A program made the position numbers and the translations under genes. Shown piece by piece: positions 11,904-21,939 of a DNA stretch of 64,000 nucleotides. Below the pieces are notes generated by a model. The model was not told where the DNA came from. It saw only the letters and a program-made list of their open reading frames with translations, and ran no database searches. Position 1 is the first letter of the stretch, and each line of letters begins with the position of its first letter. Source of the stretch: Anniella stebbinsi (lineage: Eukaryota; Chordata; Lepidosauria; Squamata; Anniellidae); NCBI GenBank assembly GCA_029215795.1, contig JARDYH010000001.1, forward strand, positions 354,850,154 to 354,914,153, given 5' to 3'.

Positions 11904-12750
11904 TAGGGGTGTGCAAAAAATATAATTTTTATCGTTATCATCATTTTGGACCAAACAAATTATCGTCTTCATTCATATCGTAGGTGATCTGTATCGTCTT
12001 CACGATAATTATCGTTAAAAAATGATATTTTTGGCAGAAAGAAAATAATGCCTATAACTTCTGTTTTTTAAAAGTTAGAGGCTTGAAACTTGGTCACAGT
12101 GCTTATGGGGTATGCCTAAGTATGTGTATGAAATTTGAGATCAATCCCTCTAACCCTCGATTTTATATGAATTTTTAAAAGATCGTTTCCATTCTGACAG
12201 GTCTGGCGAGCTGTCATTCTGATCTGTCAGAACGGAAACGATCTTTAATAAATTCATATAAAATCGAGAGTTGGAGGGATCGATCTCAAATTTGGCACAT
12301 ATGTGTAGCAACATGTGCTACACATATGTACCAAATTTGAGATCGATCCCTCCAACCCTCGATTTTATATGAATTTATTAAAGATCGTTTCCGTTCTGGC
12401 AAATCAGAATGACAGCTTGCCATGTGCGTTCATTCTGATCTGTCAGAACGGAAACAACCTTTAATAAATTCATATAAAATTGAGGATTGGAGGGATGAAT
12501 CTCAAATTTCATACACATGCTTAGGCCTACCCCAGAAGCCCTGTGACCACGTTTCAAGCCTCTAACTTTTAAAATACAAAAGTTATAGGTATATTTATAT
12601 GGCAGTCCGATAAAACGATAAAATCGCCCGAAAATTATCATCGATGATTATCATAGGATTTTCTATCATATCATCATTGTTAAAAACATGCACGATAATG
12701 ACCTTAGCGTATCATTATCGTACATTTTAACGATACGATACACATCCCTA
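11904..12750. mobile_element. 847-bp hAT-type foldback element (ATCG type)
   Basis: Nearly the whole element is one inverted repeat folding about the centre at about 12312, where GTGTAGCAACATGTGCTACAC marks the turn. Ends are TAGGGGTGTG and CACATCCCTA. Flanks ATAAATAA (11896-11903) and GGAAATAA (12751-12758) match at 6 of 8. Inside each arm a block with CCTCGATTTTATATGAATTT and GATCGTTTCCGTTCTG appears twice in opposite orientations, so four copies alternate. Subterminal DNA is built of ATCG, CGAT and GATAAT words. No coding capacity. Confidence 0.8.
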
Positions 12751-12974
12751 GGAAATAAGACAAAGGTCAGCAAGATGCAGCAGAGATGTTACCAGCATTT
12801 CAATGTGCTGTGTGGTCCCCTTCTGGAAAGGTAGGTATGGGGACATGCTGGAACATCACTGGGCTCTGTTGTGTAAACCGTGGCTTTCATTCATCAAAAT
12901 CCCACACAATTGCTACTTTTAACTCAATTATATGGGACAATCACCTGCCTAACACCCCATTTTTCTCAGTCTCA

Positions 12975-13302
12975 GGCCCTTTCTACAACTAAGAGTGTAG
13001 AGGGAAGGAGGGGGTGATCCTGGACTTACCTGCTTCCGGGATCATCCCCCAGCTTCTAAACAGAAGTGTGATGTCCCAGGAGGAAAGGGAGCTTGCACCC
13101 GCCATTTTTTTTAAAGAGACAGGTGGAGTCATCACATGGCAAAAAAGGTAAGGAAATCCCCCCATGTGCCCCCCGCCCCAATGGGCATGGAGCCACCCCG
13201 TGCAGCTCGGTGCCCATTTTAGGACCTAGGATGGTGGGAAAACCAGGATATCCCGTTTCTGCTACCCCGGGTTATCCCAGGATCGTCCCTAGGTCATCCC
13301 CG

Positions 13303-13338
<36 letters not shown>

Positions 13339-13460
13339 TAGCTTTATTTGTATCCCACCTTTTGCCCAATACTGAGGATCCTGGTTGCCCCCAGGATCCC
13401 CTGTGCATAATTGAGACACACAGGGATGACCTAGAGACGACCCCAGGTGTAGGCATGGCC
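12975..13460. mobile_element. Harbinger-like MITE, GGCCCTTTCTACA family
   Basis: GGCCCTTTCTACA and TGTAGGCATGGCC are imperfect inverted ends flanked by TCA on both sides (12972-12974 and 13461-13463). The interior shows TGATCC/GGATCA words. A nested piece at about 13304-13380 holds a (TTA)n run and a short LINE or SINE tail. A longer relative is at 26327-26864. Confidence 0.5.
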
Positions 13461-13463
13461 TCA

Positions 13464-14265
13464 GGGTGTCTACTTTAACCTGATACCAAGGCCTTTGCAC
13501 TTAGGTTACAGGTGCACATTACCTAGGACTAAATAGCTTTCATTGTTTGTATAAGCCCTGTTATCATACAGCAAGGCCAGTGCTACCACTGGGCAGAGTG
13601 AAATAGCCATCTCAGGCTGCTGATTTTGAGTGAAAGGGCAACAAATGGATATTTATTTAGGGTTGGCTCCAGAATCTGCCTTCTACAAGAGGAAGGGACC
13701 TTCTGTGAAGCTCTACTCATGAAACTCTACCACCCCACCCAATTTTATGGGGTTCCCACCTCCCCCACACCACAACTCACCCCATTTAAAAAGGCCTCTA
13801 GTTTCTCTGTGTAAGTGTAAGGATTTCAAGAGGTGCTGTGGGCAGGATGGGTATGGGAAAGACCACTTCCCTCAGCACAGTGGATCATTCAGCATAAATC
13901 AGGATCCAACCCTTAATGCATTATTGTTGTATTTATACTATCAGGGAGGGAGAAATGGTACTTCCAGGAATTTCTGCTTCGGGTGCCAAAATAGGTTGGC
14001 TGGCCTTTGGTGGACTAAGCACCTAATAACTTTGATGGTGGACACTATTCCTTGCTTCACTGCAGGCAACAAAATATCTTGGGGCCAGCCCTGGTGAGAG
14101 TGGTCTCACATGTTATGGGAGAACAAGGACCAAAGAGAAAAGTTGTGCATCTCTCCTGCATTGAAAGACATGGGCTTTTACCTCCATCACCATTCAATTG
14201 GGCATTCTTTGTTGGCTTTTCTGAAGTCACATCTGGAGAATGCTGAAGTATTTATTCTTAGACCA
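13464..14265. other. Intergenic, no gene recognised
   Basis: No repeat family or exon recognised. A 116-codon frame at 13747-14097 shows no domain and is regarded as chance. Confidence 0.4.
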
Positions 14266-14400
14266 GGGATAGAGAATGAGTAACCTACAGATGTTGTGGA
14301 ACTGAAACTCCCATCATCTCTCACCACTGGCTTTGCTGGCTAGGGCTGATGGGAGCTACAACCCAACATCTGGAGGGCCACAAATTGCCTAACTCTGTAA
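14266..14400. mobile_element. Diverged short hAT MITE (CAGGGGTGGGCAA family)
   Basis: The ACTCCCATCATC...GATGGGAGCTACAACCCAACATCTGGAGGGCC core mirrors the element at 9085-9226. The ends are too diverged to give a TSD. Confidence 0.55.
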
Positions 14401-14588
14401 TAAACCAATCTCTCATGAAGTTGGCCAATCCCCTTTTAGAGCCATCGAAGCCAGTGACCATCACTACAGCTTGTGGCAATGAAAACCATAAAGTAATTAT
14501 GTTCCCCATCACACTGTCCTAGACACATCCTCCCTGGATAATTGCAACATGCTCTACAGGTTACTGTCTTTCAAAATGTCCCCTGTCA

Positions 14589-14930
14589 TCTCCAACTAGG
14601 GCTGTTGGGAAGTCTAGGAAATCGTTGCCTGTCAGTGTAGACAATGATCCTGTTCAGGTGACATGCTGAGCCGTGGTGGTTAAGCATTTTGAGCTAAACA
14701 TTATGGCTTAGCATGTTGTGTGAACCATAACTCCGCATGTCGTGTGAACCATTCCTAACCATGGTGGCTACATAAACATGGTTTAAACACACTCACTAGT
14801 CATTTGCTGCAAAAGGGTTAGTGGCCTAACCATGGCTTGGTGTGTTGTCTGAACAGGCCCAATATTGAGTTAAATGGACCGATAGGATGATGTGGTATAC
14901 GGCAGCAGCTTCCTATGTTCCTATGGTAAC
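14589..14930 (+). mobile_element. tRNA-derived SINE tail split by a MITE
   Basis: The SINE part before the break reads CTGTCAGTGTAGACAAT. After the break it resumes CAATATTGAGTTAAATGGACC and ends GCAGCTTCCTATGTTCCTA. The CCTGTTCAG-family MITE (14649-14858) sits in the gap. ACAATGAT and CCAATATT on its two sides are both derivable from ACAATATT of the SINE, which fits an aged 8-bp TSD. Confidence 0.65.
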
Positions 14931-15423
14931 CAGGTTCCGATTAGAGGGAGCAAGAGAAAGATTAATTTAACAATGTGAAATGTGGTCGCCTGAAGTTACA
15001 CATTGTGAGGGAGAAGATAATTGAGACATAAGAACTCTCTTCAAGAAATGGAATCAGAGCTTCTTGCTGTAATGAATCTGAATTGATGTCTAAGAGCTAT
15101 TTTCGTTCAGAGAGTGTCTTCCTCTTTCTTTTCTTTTTTTAAAAAAGAACTTCAGCAAGAGCTACGTTTGTACCCATGCTCTCAACACTGCTTAAAACCA
15201 CCTTCCTCAACCCAATCCCTGTCAGACGTGTTGGAATAGAACTCCCAGCAGCCCCAGTAATATGTGAAAGTGTGTACAGGTTATGATCCAGAGTGAAAGA
15301 GAAAAGGAAAGGAGGAAATGCAGTTGTTGGCAGATGGGGTGGGAGAGGGAAAGAATTTGCCTACAGTAAAATAGGTTTCCACTAGTGCTGAAAATTGGGG
15401 AACTCAGACCCCATTTATGCCTT
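14931..15423. other. Intergenic, no gene recognised
   Basis: Contains a half of the short hAT MITE core near 15200-15260 (ATAGAACTCCCAGCAGCCCC). Otherwise no recognised feature. Confidence 0.4.
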
Positions 15424-15712
15424 GTAAGCCTTTATCACACCTACCCGTTTTGCTTATGTGGGTTCCCCCTCTGTTTCCTATGCGAGTGTAGCCCTTTGAT
15501 CACACATGGTCGGTTTTGTTCTGATACCTCAGCTAAGCCTGCGGAGGAGGGGAGAAAATGGACAATCCCCATTCGGGATATTTCGAAAGAGGAAGGAAAA
15601 CAGGAGCACTCAGGGCGCGAGAGCGGCACGAGAGGGACGACGGCATGTGAAAGAATTGGATCAAAGTCGCGGCGGGTGTGGATCAAACCGCCTGTGTAAT
15701 AAAGGTCTTAAT
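15424..15712. mobile_element. Candidate MITE, TAAGCCTTTATCACAC ends
   Basis: TAAGCCTTTATCACAC at the left and GTGTAATAAAGGTCTTA at the right form an imperfect inverted repeat around a CpG-rich core (GGGCGCGAGAGCGGCACG, GTCGCGGCGGGTGTG). No clear TSD. Frames of about 80-104 codons on both strands here are composition artefacts. Confidence 0.4.
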
Positions 15713-15937
15713 CAAGTCTTTGGTCTCTTTTTGCCGTGGGAAGAAGGCTAGAAGGAGTGGGAAATGCATAGGAGGTGGACAACATCGTGAATAGGACCTG
15801 TGAAAATCCAGGAGCGCCCAGTAACGAGTGTGCAATAAAACACTTGTCTGATGACGCCCCATGTTTTTAATGCATACGCAAATGTGTATTATAGGATAAA
15901 GGGCATGCAAAAGTACACATTTTCAGATACAAGTGCA

Positions 15938-16053
15938 AATCTCTCTCACCCCCCCTCAAGGGGGGGGCTTTCCCCAGATGGTTCTGTCTGCAAATCTCTC
16001 TCACCCCCCCCTCGGGGGGGGGGACTTTCCCCAGATGGTTCTGTCTGTTTCCC
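15938..16053. repeat. Two-copy tandem repeat with C/G-run hairpins
   Basis: A unit of about 58 bp (CAAATCTCTCTCACC, a C run, CTC, a G run, CTTTCCCCAGATGGTTCTG) occurs twice in direct order. Each unit can fold on its C and G runs. The second copy creates GGGACTTTCC at 16021-16030, a perfect kappaB-type word, which I regard as a by-product. Confidence 0.75.
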
Positions 16054-16117
16054 TCAGCCCCATCCTCCTTCAGTTTCCAGGCTCTAATGAATTCATTCGC
16101 CAGTGTGGAAGGTTGAA

Positions 16118-16629
16118 ATGCCTCCCCTAAGACTTAGTTACTGGCAGAAAGAGAGTTCAGCTAAAATTACAACAACTTTAAAATCACTTCACTGGCTGCC
16201 AATTAGTTTCTGGGCAAAGTACAAAGTGTTGGTCATTAAGTTTAAAGCCCTACATGGTTTGGGTCCAGGTTACCTGTGGGATCGCCTTCCCCCATACAAT
16301 CCACCCTCTGAGAAGAATTTACTCCAGTCAGCCAAAACTAGGCTGACAACCGTTACCCAGAGGACCTTCTCTTCTGCCGCTCCTAGACTGTGGAATGGCC
16401 TGCCGGGAGAGATTCGTCAACTTAACAGTCTCCCGGTATTTAAGAAAGCCTTAAAGACTGATCTCTTCTGGCAGGCCTACCTAGTTAATTTTTAAAACTT
16501 TTATTGTTATTGTTATAATGTATTAGTCTTATATGTTTTTAATCAGTTTTATGTATTTCTATTTGTATTTAATGTTGTTCCACTCCTCAATCCAGAGGAA
16601 GAGGTGAGTAAGGAATAAATATATCATGA

Positions 16630-16666
<37 letters not shown>

Positions 16667-16667
16667 T
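16118..16667 (+). mobile_element. L2 LINE 3' end with reverse-transcriptase remnant
   Basis: The frame at 16103-16495 retains ALKSLHWLPI-like TLKSLHWLPISFWAKYKVLV, FKALHGLGPGYL, RTFSSAAPRLWNGLP and FKKALKTDLFWQAY, the conserved C-terminal pattern of L2 reverse transcriptases. A 3' UTR and an (ATT)n tail at 16634-16667 follow. 5' truncated and inactive. A minus-strand relative lies at 40387-40990. Confidence 0.9.
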
Positions 16668-16978
16668 GCTGGTAATTTTGACAGAGCCCCCTTTTGCCTT
16701 TCCCCGAAAGCTTCCCCAAATTGGAATTTAGCCGTCAGGCTGGATGAGATTTGACACCTCCACCCCTGTGCTAACCCCAGCTAAGTATTTTAGAAGCCCA
16801 ATAGCTATAAAAACAGGATCTTTAAGCTATGGTGGAGATCAAACTGTGAAGAAGCCTACTCACAGATCCTAAAATATTGTGGGTGTGCATGACCTGATTT
16901 CTACTGTGATGGGTTCTCTATGACTCTGACCCAAAAGGTATATAATCTCTCAATGGAACATATAAGCAAGCTTTTCAT

Positions 16979-17641
16979 TAGGGCTGTGCACGGACCCCTG
17001 ATCCAATCCGGATCCTGATCTGTCAGATCCGGATCGGGCCCGATCTGACTCAGATCGGATTGGACCCGATCCGACTCAGATCCAATCCAGATCCAATCCA
17101 GATCCAATCCAGATCCAGATTGGATCGGGCCGGATTGGATCTGTGATCTGGATCTGATTCGGATCTGGTCACACCACTCCCTCCTGCTCTCCCTGCTCTC
17201 CCCCTCCCTCCCCCAACTCTCCCTGCTTACCTGCTACCTCCTCTGTGTCATCCTGCCATTGTCCCCTCTCCTAGCTGTGTGCCGCCGCATTTCCCGCTTG
17301 CGTTGGGTGAGGACATCACCTTACATGAGTGGGAAATGCGGTGCTCTAACCAATTAGAGCGCCGCATTTGCCGATTGTCATCACCCGACACGAGCAGGAA
17401 ATGCGGTGGCACACAGCAAGGAGAGAGGATGATGGGGACGACGCAGAGGAGACAGCAGGTAAGTGGGGAGAGTGGGGGGGAGGGAGGGGAGAGCAGGAGG
17501 GAGTGGTGTGACCAGATCCGAATCAGATCCAGATCACAGATCCGATCCGGCCCGATCCAATCTGGTTTGGATCCAGATCCAGGAGGCCCAGATCAGCCCG
17601 ATCTGCTCCAGATTCAGGATCTGGATCCATGCACAGCCCTA
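16979..17641. mobile_element. 663-bp hAT-type foldback element (GGATC type)
   Basis: Ends TAGGGCTGTGCA and TGCACAGCCCTA pair. CTTTTCAT (16971-16978) and TTTTTCAT (17642-17649) are a 7-of-8 TSD. About 190 bp at the left end and 130 bp at the right are made of degenerate GATCC, GGATC and CCGATC words, with ATCCAATCCAG repeated in tandem at 17080-17115. The middle holds mirrored GCCGCATTT/AAATGCGGC blocks and polypurine or polypyrimidine flanks. No transposase. Confidence 0.8.
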
Positions 17642-17649
17642 TTTTTCAT

Positions 17650-17889
17650 ATCTCCTCTACCCATTATTAGCAGTTGAATCCTCCCAAGAAGAAGTATTAC
17701 CAAGAAGATTTGTTCTTTCTTTCTTTTCAAAGTACTGACGGTCCAACTTTTTATTTCATCCACCAAGAATGTTTTATCAATAAGCCTGGTGTGATTTTAT
17801 CTAGTGTCGTATTAAATCTATGAACATTTTACATTTCCTTTAGTAATTCAATATACTGTTCTGTCCTAGCAGCTTTCTCTACTTTGGCT

Positions 17890-17936
<47 letters not shown>

Positions 17937-18867
17937 ATAATACAATGCAACATACGGAGCACAGTCTTGCAGATTTTTATATCCCGCTGGCTGTGACAAC
18001 TGATTGCCACTCCATAATAATTCCATTAAGTTAATCATGTAATAAATGATTTAAATGAAGAATATATAGAATTATGGCTTAGTCAAGCAGCTTCACGGAG
18101 TAGTGAGAAAAGTGTGTGTGCTCACAATGGGGAATCTTTCAATAATCAGGCAATGAAATAACAACCTGCCTCAATGTGCAATGTCAAAGTTTTGATTTAT
18201 ACTGGCTTTTAGCTACAGATTTCCCCCAATAACATTCTATTTCACAGCTGCATCATCTTCTGATTGATGTCCTCATTTTTCTGATACATCATACCATGCT
18301 ACTTAATTTAATTTCATTGCCCTGGATTGGACTCTTAGTACCTCTACCTGTTCTCATTAAAGTCAGTCGCAAACCTCCTATTGATTTCTTCGCACTCTGG
18401 AGTTGGCATTAAATTTGCTGCAAAATGACAATAAACTTCCCCTTACATAACATAACATTTGGCAAGAAATAGAAGGCAACTGATAATAAAATACCTCTTC
18501 CCCCCCCCACCTGCTAGATCTGTAGCCTAACCTTCAATTGGACAGAAAACACATATTAGAAACATGGCACATTGAGTTCAGTGTCTGAACAGATGGGAGG
18601 GGGGAATCTAGCTCTCTCTGGAAAACAGCAGCGGCGGCATCGTGCCTATTTCTTCGCTAGATGATACCAGCTAACAGCAGGTGGACATATGGGTCTGCGT
18701 TGCTCTGTTTGAAAGAACTATAGCAGTGGCTTATGGATTGCTAGCTAATAAAAAAGTGGGTTATGAATGGAGGCAAGAAAACCATGGGTGTTACAACTGG
18801 ACCCAAGAACCTGGCTAGCAGAGTATTCAGAATTAATTTGGACAGTTCCACTCATCACTCATGCAAC
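17650..18867. other. Intergenic with (CT)n
   Basis: A (CT)n microsatellite lies at 17898-17934. The rest is AT-rich unassigned sequence without a credible gene. Confidence 0.45.
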
Positions 18868-19029
18868 TGGGAGAGGCTATAGCTCAGTGGTAGAGCACCT
18901 GCTTGGCATGCAGAACGTCCCAGGTTTGATCCCCGGTATCTCCAGGTAGGGTTGGGGAAGGCTCCTGCCTGGAACCCTGGAAAGCCATTACCAGATGGAC
19001 CTGACATAGTATAAGCCATCTTCCTATGT
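18868..19029 (+). mobile_element. tRNA-derived SINE
   Basis: The head GCTATAGCTCAGTGGTAGAG matches a tRNA A box and GGTTTGATCCCC a B box. The body follows with CTCCAGGTAGGG, GCTCCTGCCTGGAACC and the tail CATCTTCCTATGTC. This is a Pol III-transcribed SINE, not a functional tRNA: there is no acceptor stem or cloverleaf. Other copies: 21736-21932, 34552-34690, 49252-49455, 56188-56395 (minus), 60238-60562. Confidence 0.85.
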
Positions 19030-19269
19030 CCCCAACTCCAAAAGTAGGGCTATACTTGGAAGGGGGGTTAGTTATGCTTGTTTTATTTCATAAGGAATAT
19101 CTAGGGATCAGGAAGATCTTCTTAGTTTCCCCCATATTTGGCTCTTCCCAAAGCATCCTGCAGTTATGAAAAATACTTTGTTACATTGACATCCAGCCCT
19201 TTTCATGAGGTATTTTTGGCACCAAGGATTCTTTGAACCATGATCTCATGACTTTTGAGAGATGCTATC

Positions 19270-21466
19270 TAGGGATGTGTATCGTATAGTTAAAACGTAC
19301 GATAATGATACGATATGCTCTTTATCGTGCATCCATTTAACGATAACGATATGATAAGAAACCCTATGATAATTATCGGAGACGATAAAAATCCTACGAT
19401 AATTATCGTATTTTTATTGTTTTATCGGAAGGCTCTTTCTCTTTTGCCGCCACATGGATGGCGCTAGAAGGTGAAGTGTGCTTGCTGAGACTGAGAGATT
19501 TAGTGACCAATCATGCAGCAAGGATTCCAGCAGGCTCCAATCACAGTGTTGGAGGAGGGCTAAGGATATCTCCGCATAAAACCCCCACACTTGGTGTTCC
19601 AGCTCTGTTGGGAGTTATGCATTGAGGGGAGGAGGGTGGATTTTGTTGGAGCTCTGTCCTGGCTCCTGGGTCTTATAGTTACTGGTGGCAAATTGTTGGA
19701 GACTCATTGGTGTGCGTTTGATTGATTGACTGTGAGTGTGCTGGTGTGTCCTGTAGCCTGCTACACAGGATAACACTCACTCCATGATCTGTGTGGTCAA
19801 AGCAGCACACAAAGTCACAAACTGTGGGCAAAGCATACATTGTAATTATTAATTTCACTAACTTTGTAGCAGTATGAAACACGGCTCTAAGGCGCACCTT
19901 GGGTGAGGTGGCTCTGGGTCTAGGAGAGATGCTGTTGCTGCTGGGGGCAGTTCTGGGGTGGCTGTCTCTCCCTCTCACACATTTATTTCTTTTTTAAAGA
20001 CACTGCTCCATCCAATGTTTCCAGTCTGGAGGGACTGCTTTAGTGAGCCTGGAGAGATTCCTGTATTATTATTTTTCGTCACTACATCCTTGGGTCTGCT
20101 CTCGTGGAGTCCGTTAGTGAGGGACTGCAGAAGCATCCCCTGGACCCCCTCAGACATTTTTTTGAGACTCTGGTCCAGGCAATGTGCCTACCTCTACCCA
20201 GAACATGACTTTTTTATTTCCCTCCGCTCCAGCCAATGCCTACCTGTCCTGTACCCCAAACATGACTATTCCCTCCGCTCCAGCCAATGCCTAATTCCCT
20301 CAGAGGTTGGTCATCTAATGGAACTAGTTTTTTATTTTTTTAAAAAAACCAAAACATCCAGCTACGTCAGAATTTCTGAAGTCCTCCCACATTACAGTTC
20401 ACATTCATGTAGGAGTTCTAAACAAAAAATCAACTTCCTCTTTCTTCTCTGGTGATGCAGGAAAAATCTGTTTTGTCAGAGGAGCATACCAGCTCTCCAG
20501 TTTACTGTAGCACTGGTAAGAAGGAACAGTTGCTACAGCCCACAAAAGGATTATCATTTGGAGGTGCTAATGTTAAACAGATCCCTTATTTCAAACAGAT
20601 CACAGACAAGACATGTCAATTTAGATATACTAACCATTGTGGTGTGATTCAACATGTACATTAGTGTTGCTGAAAACGCATGGAATAGGATCCAAAAAAG
20701 CAAGCAGAATCTACTGAGCCAAAGCCAGAGCTTCCCCTGTCCAGTGCAGGTTCTCCCACTAAAGAGCCACTCAACACAGCTGGAAAACCCTCATAATTGT
20801 GATCCAATGCAGCATAAGGAGCTGCAGTAAAAATGTGATATTCAGAGTCTCCTTGTGCACCTATGAGGCCCTTTGAGGTTTGGCTCCTATCTATTACTCA
20901 CACAGAGGAGAGCAAATGACTAAGCAATTGAAAGTGTAATCAAATAAAAACTAATTTAAAACTATTAAGGCCTAGCTTTTTAAAAATGAGGATTTCTTTC
21001 AGCAGCGGCATTACCATCAGAAAAAACAGTGCATGTGTTGTTGAGAGCTTACTTCTGAGTAACAGCTGCAGCTGTGTATCTGAAATTGGGCACAGATGAG
21101 TCCCCTCAAGGCCATCTGTGAGATGACCATGAGAGGAGTACTGTGGACGTCGTCTCTTGAAAAAGGAGCACTCATGCCAACTGAAACAGTGGATTTTGAG
21201 TTTTTGACCATTTCCTTCCAAGTAACGCTTGCACCTATTGTTCTGTAATTTGGCACACATGACTAGCACCGCTCAGTCTGCACTGTGGCCAAGTTTCAAA
21301 CCTGTAACTTGGAAAATTAAGAAGTTTTAGGCCTTTCCGTGACTCAAAAATCAACTCTATAGGGCAAAATGTAGAAACGATACGGTTCACCTACGATATT
21401 ATCGGAGACGATAGTTTTTTTGGTCTGAAATTCAGATAACGATTGTTTCGGGTGTGCACATCCCTA
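19270..21466. mobile_element. 2.2-kb hAT element, perfect 8-bp TSD (ATCG type)
   Basis: TAGGGATGTG begins and CACATCCCTA ends the element, and ATGCTATC is duplicated exactly at 19262-19269 and 21467-21474. Subterminal regions are ATCG/CGATAAT-rich. A block near 21180-21330 (AATTTGGCACACATGAC, GTTTCAAACCTGTAACTT) is a reverse-oriented relative of blocks in 11904-12750 and near 55700-56000. The longest frame (19958-20455, 165 codons) and one at 20452-20664 carry no hAT catalytic or dimerisation pattern that I recognise, so the copy is called non-autonomous. The region at 19500-19700 may have supplied its promoter. Confidence 0.85.
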
Positions 21467-21735
21467 ATGCTATCATTGAATTCCAGTAGAACAGCGTTTC
21501 TCTGTTTGGGGTGCCTTCATCATATAAAATGTCTGCCATTGTGGGGGACCTGTAGATGATGGCAACGTGGCTTGGGTCCCTTGCCTAGGCTCTCCAATTT
21601 GGGCTCCTTCCCTAATTCTACATTTTGAGTTACGTCTTTCAGTCTTTTACATCTGCATCTGATCATGGAACAAATGACCATCCTCTTCAGCTTCCTCCCT
21701 CATCTGCCATAAATAGTTCTGCAAGCAGCACCATC

Positions 21736-21932
21736 CTGTGGAGGAGCTGTGGTTCGGTGCTGGAGCACCTGCTAGGTCCTAGGTTCAATCCCCAGGTTCA
21801 ATCCCCAGGTTCAATCCCCAGACACCTCCAGGTAGGGCTGGAAATACTCCTGCCTGAAACCAAGGAGAGCCGCTGCCACTCAGTGTTGATAATACTGGGC
21901 TAGATGGGCCAGTGGTCCAACTCAGCATAAAA
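21736..21932 (+). mobile_element. tRNA-derived SINE with triplicated B box
   Basis: Same family as 18868-19029. The B-box region AGGTTCAATCCCC is repeated three times in tandem with a 14-bp period (about 21780-21820), where other copies have one. The downstream body (CACCTCCAGGTAGGGCTGG, ATACTGGGCTAGATGGGCCA) is intact. Confidence 0.85.
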
Positions 21933-21939
21933 AAGAGAG

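Noticed and set aside
13304..13336. CRISPR-like or satellite array
   Set aside because: It is a simple (TTA)n microsatellite; no spaced direct repeats of CRISPR type occur anywhere, and the DNA is eukaryotic.
16021..16030. Functional NF-kappaB site
   Set aside because: The word GGGACTTTCC arises at the joint of a G run and CTTTCC in a local tandem duplication 35 kb from the gene; nothing else supports regulation.
18868..18960. A tRNA gene
   Set aside because: A and B boxes are present, but there is no acceptor stem or cloverleaf, and the downstream body matches a SINE found in many copies.
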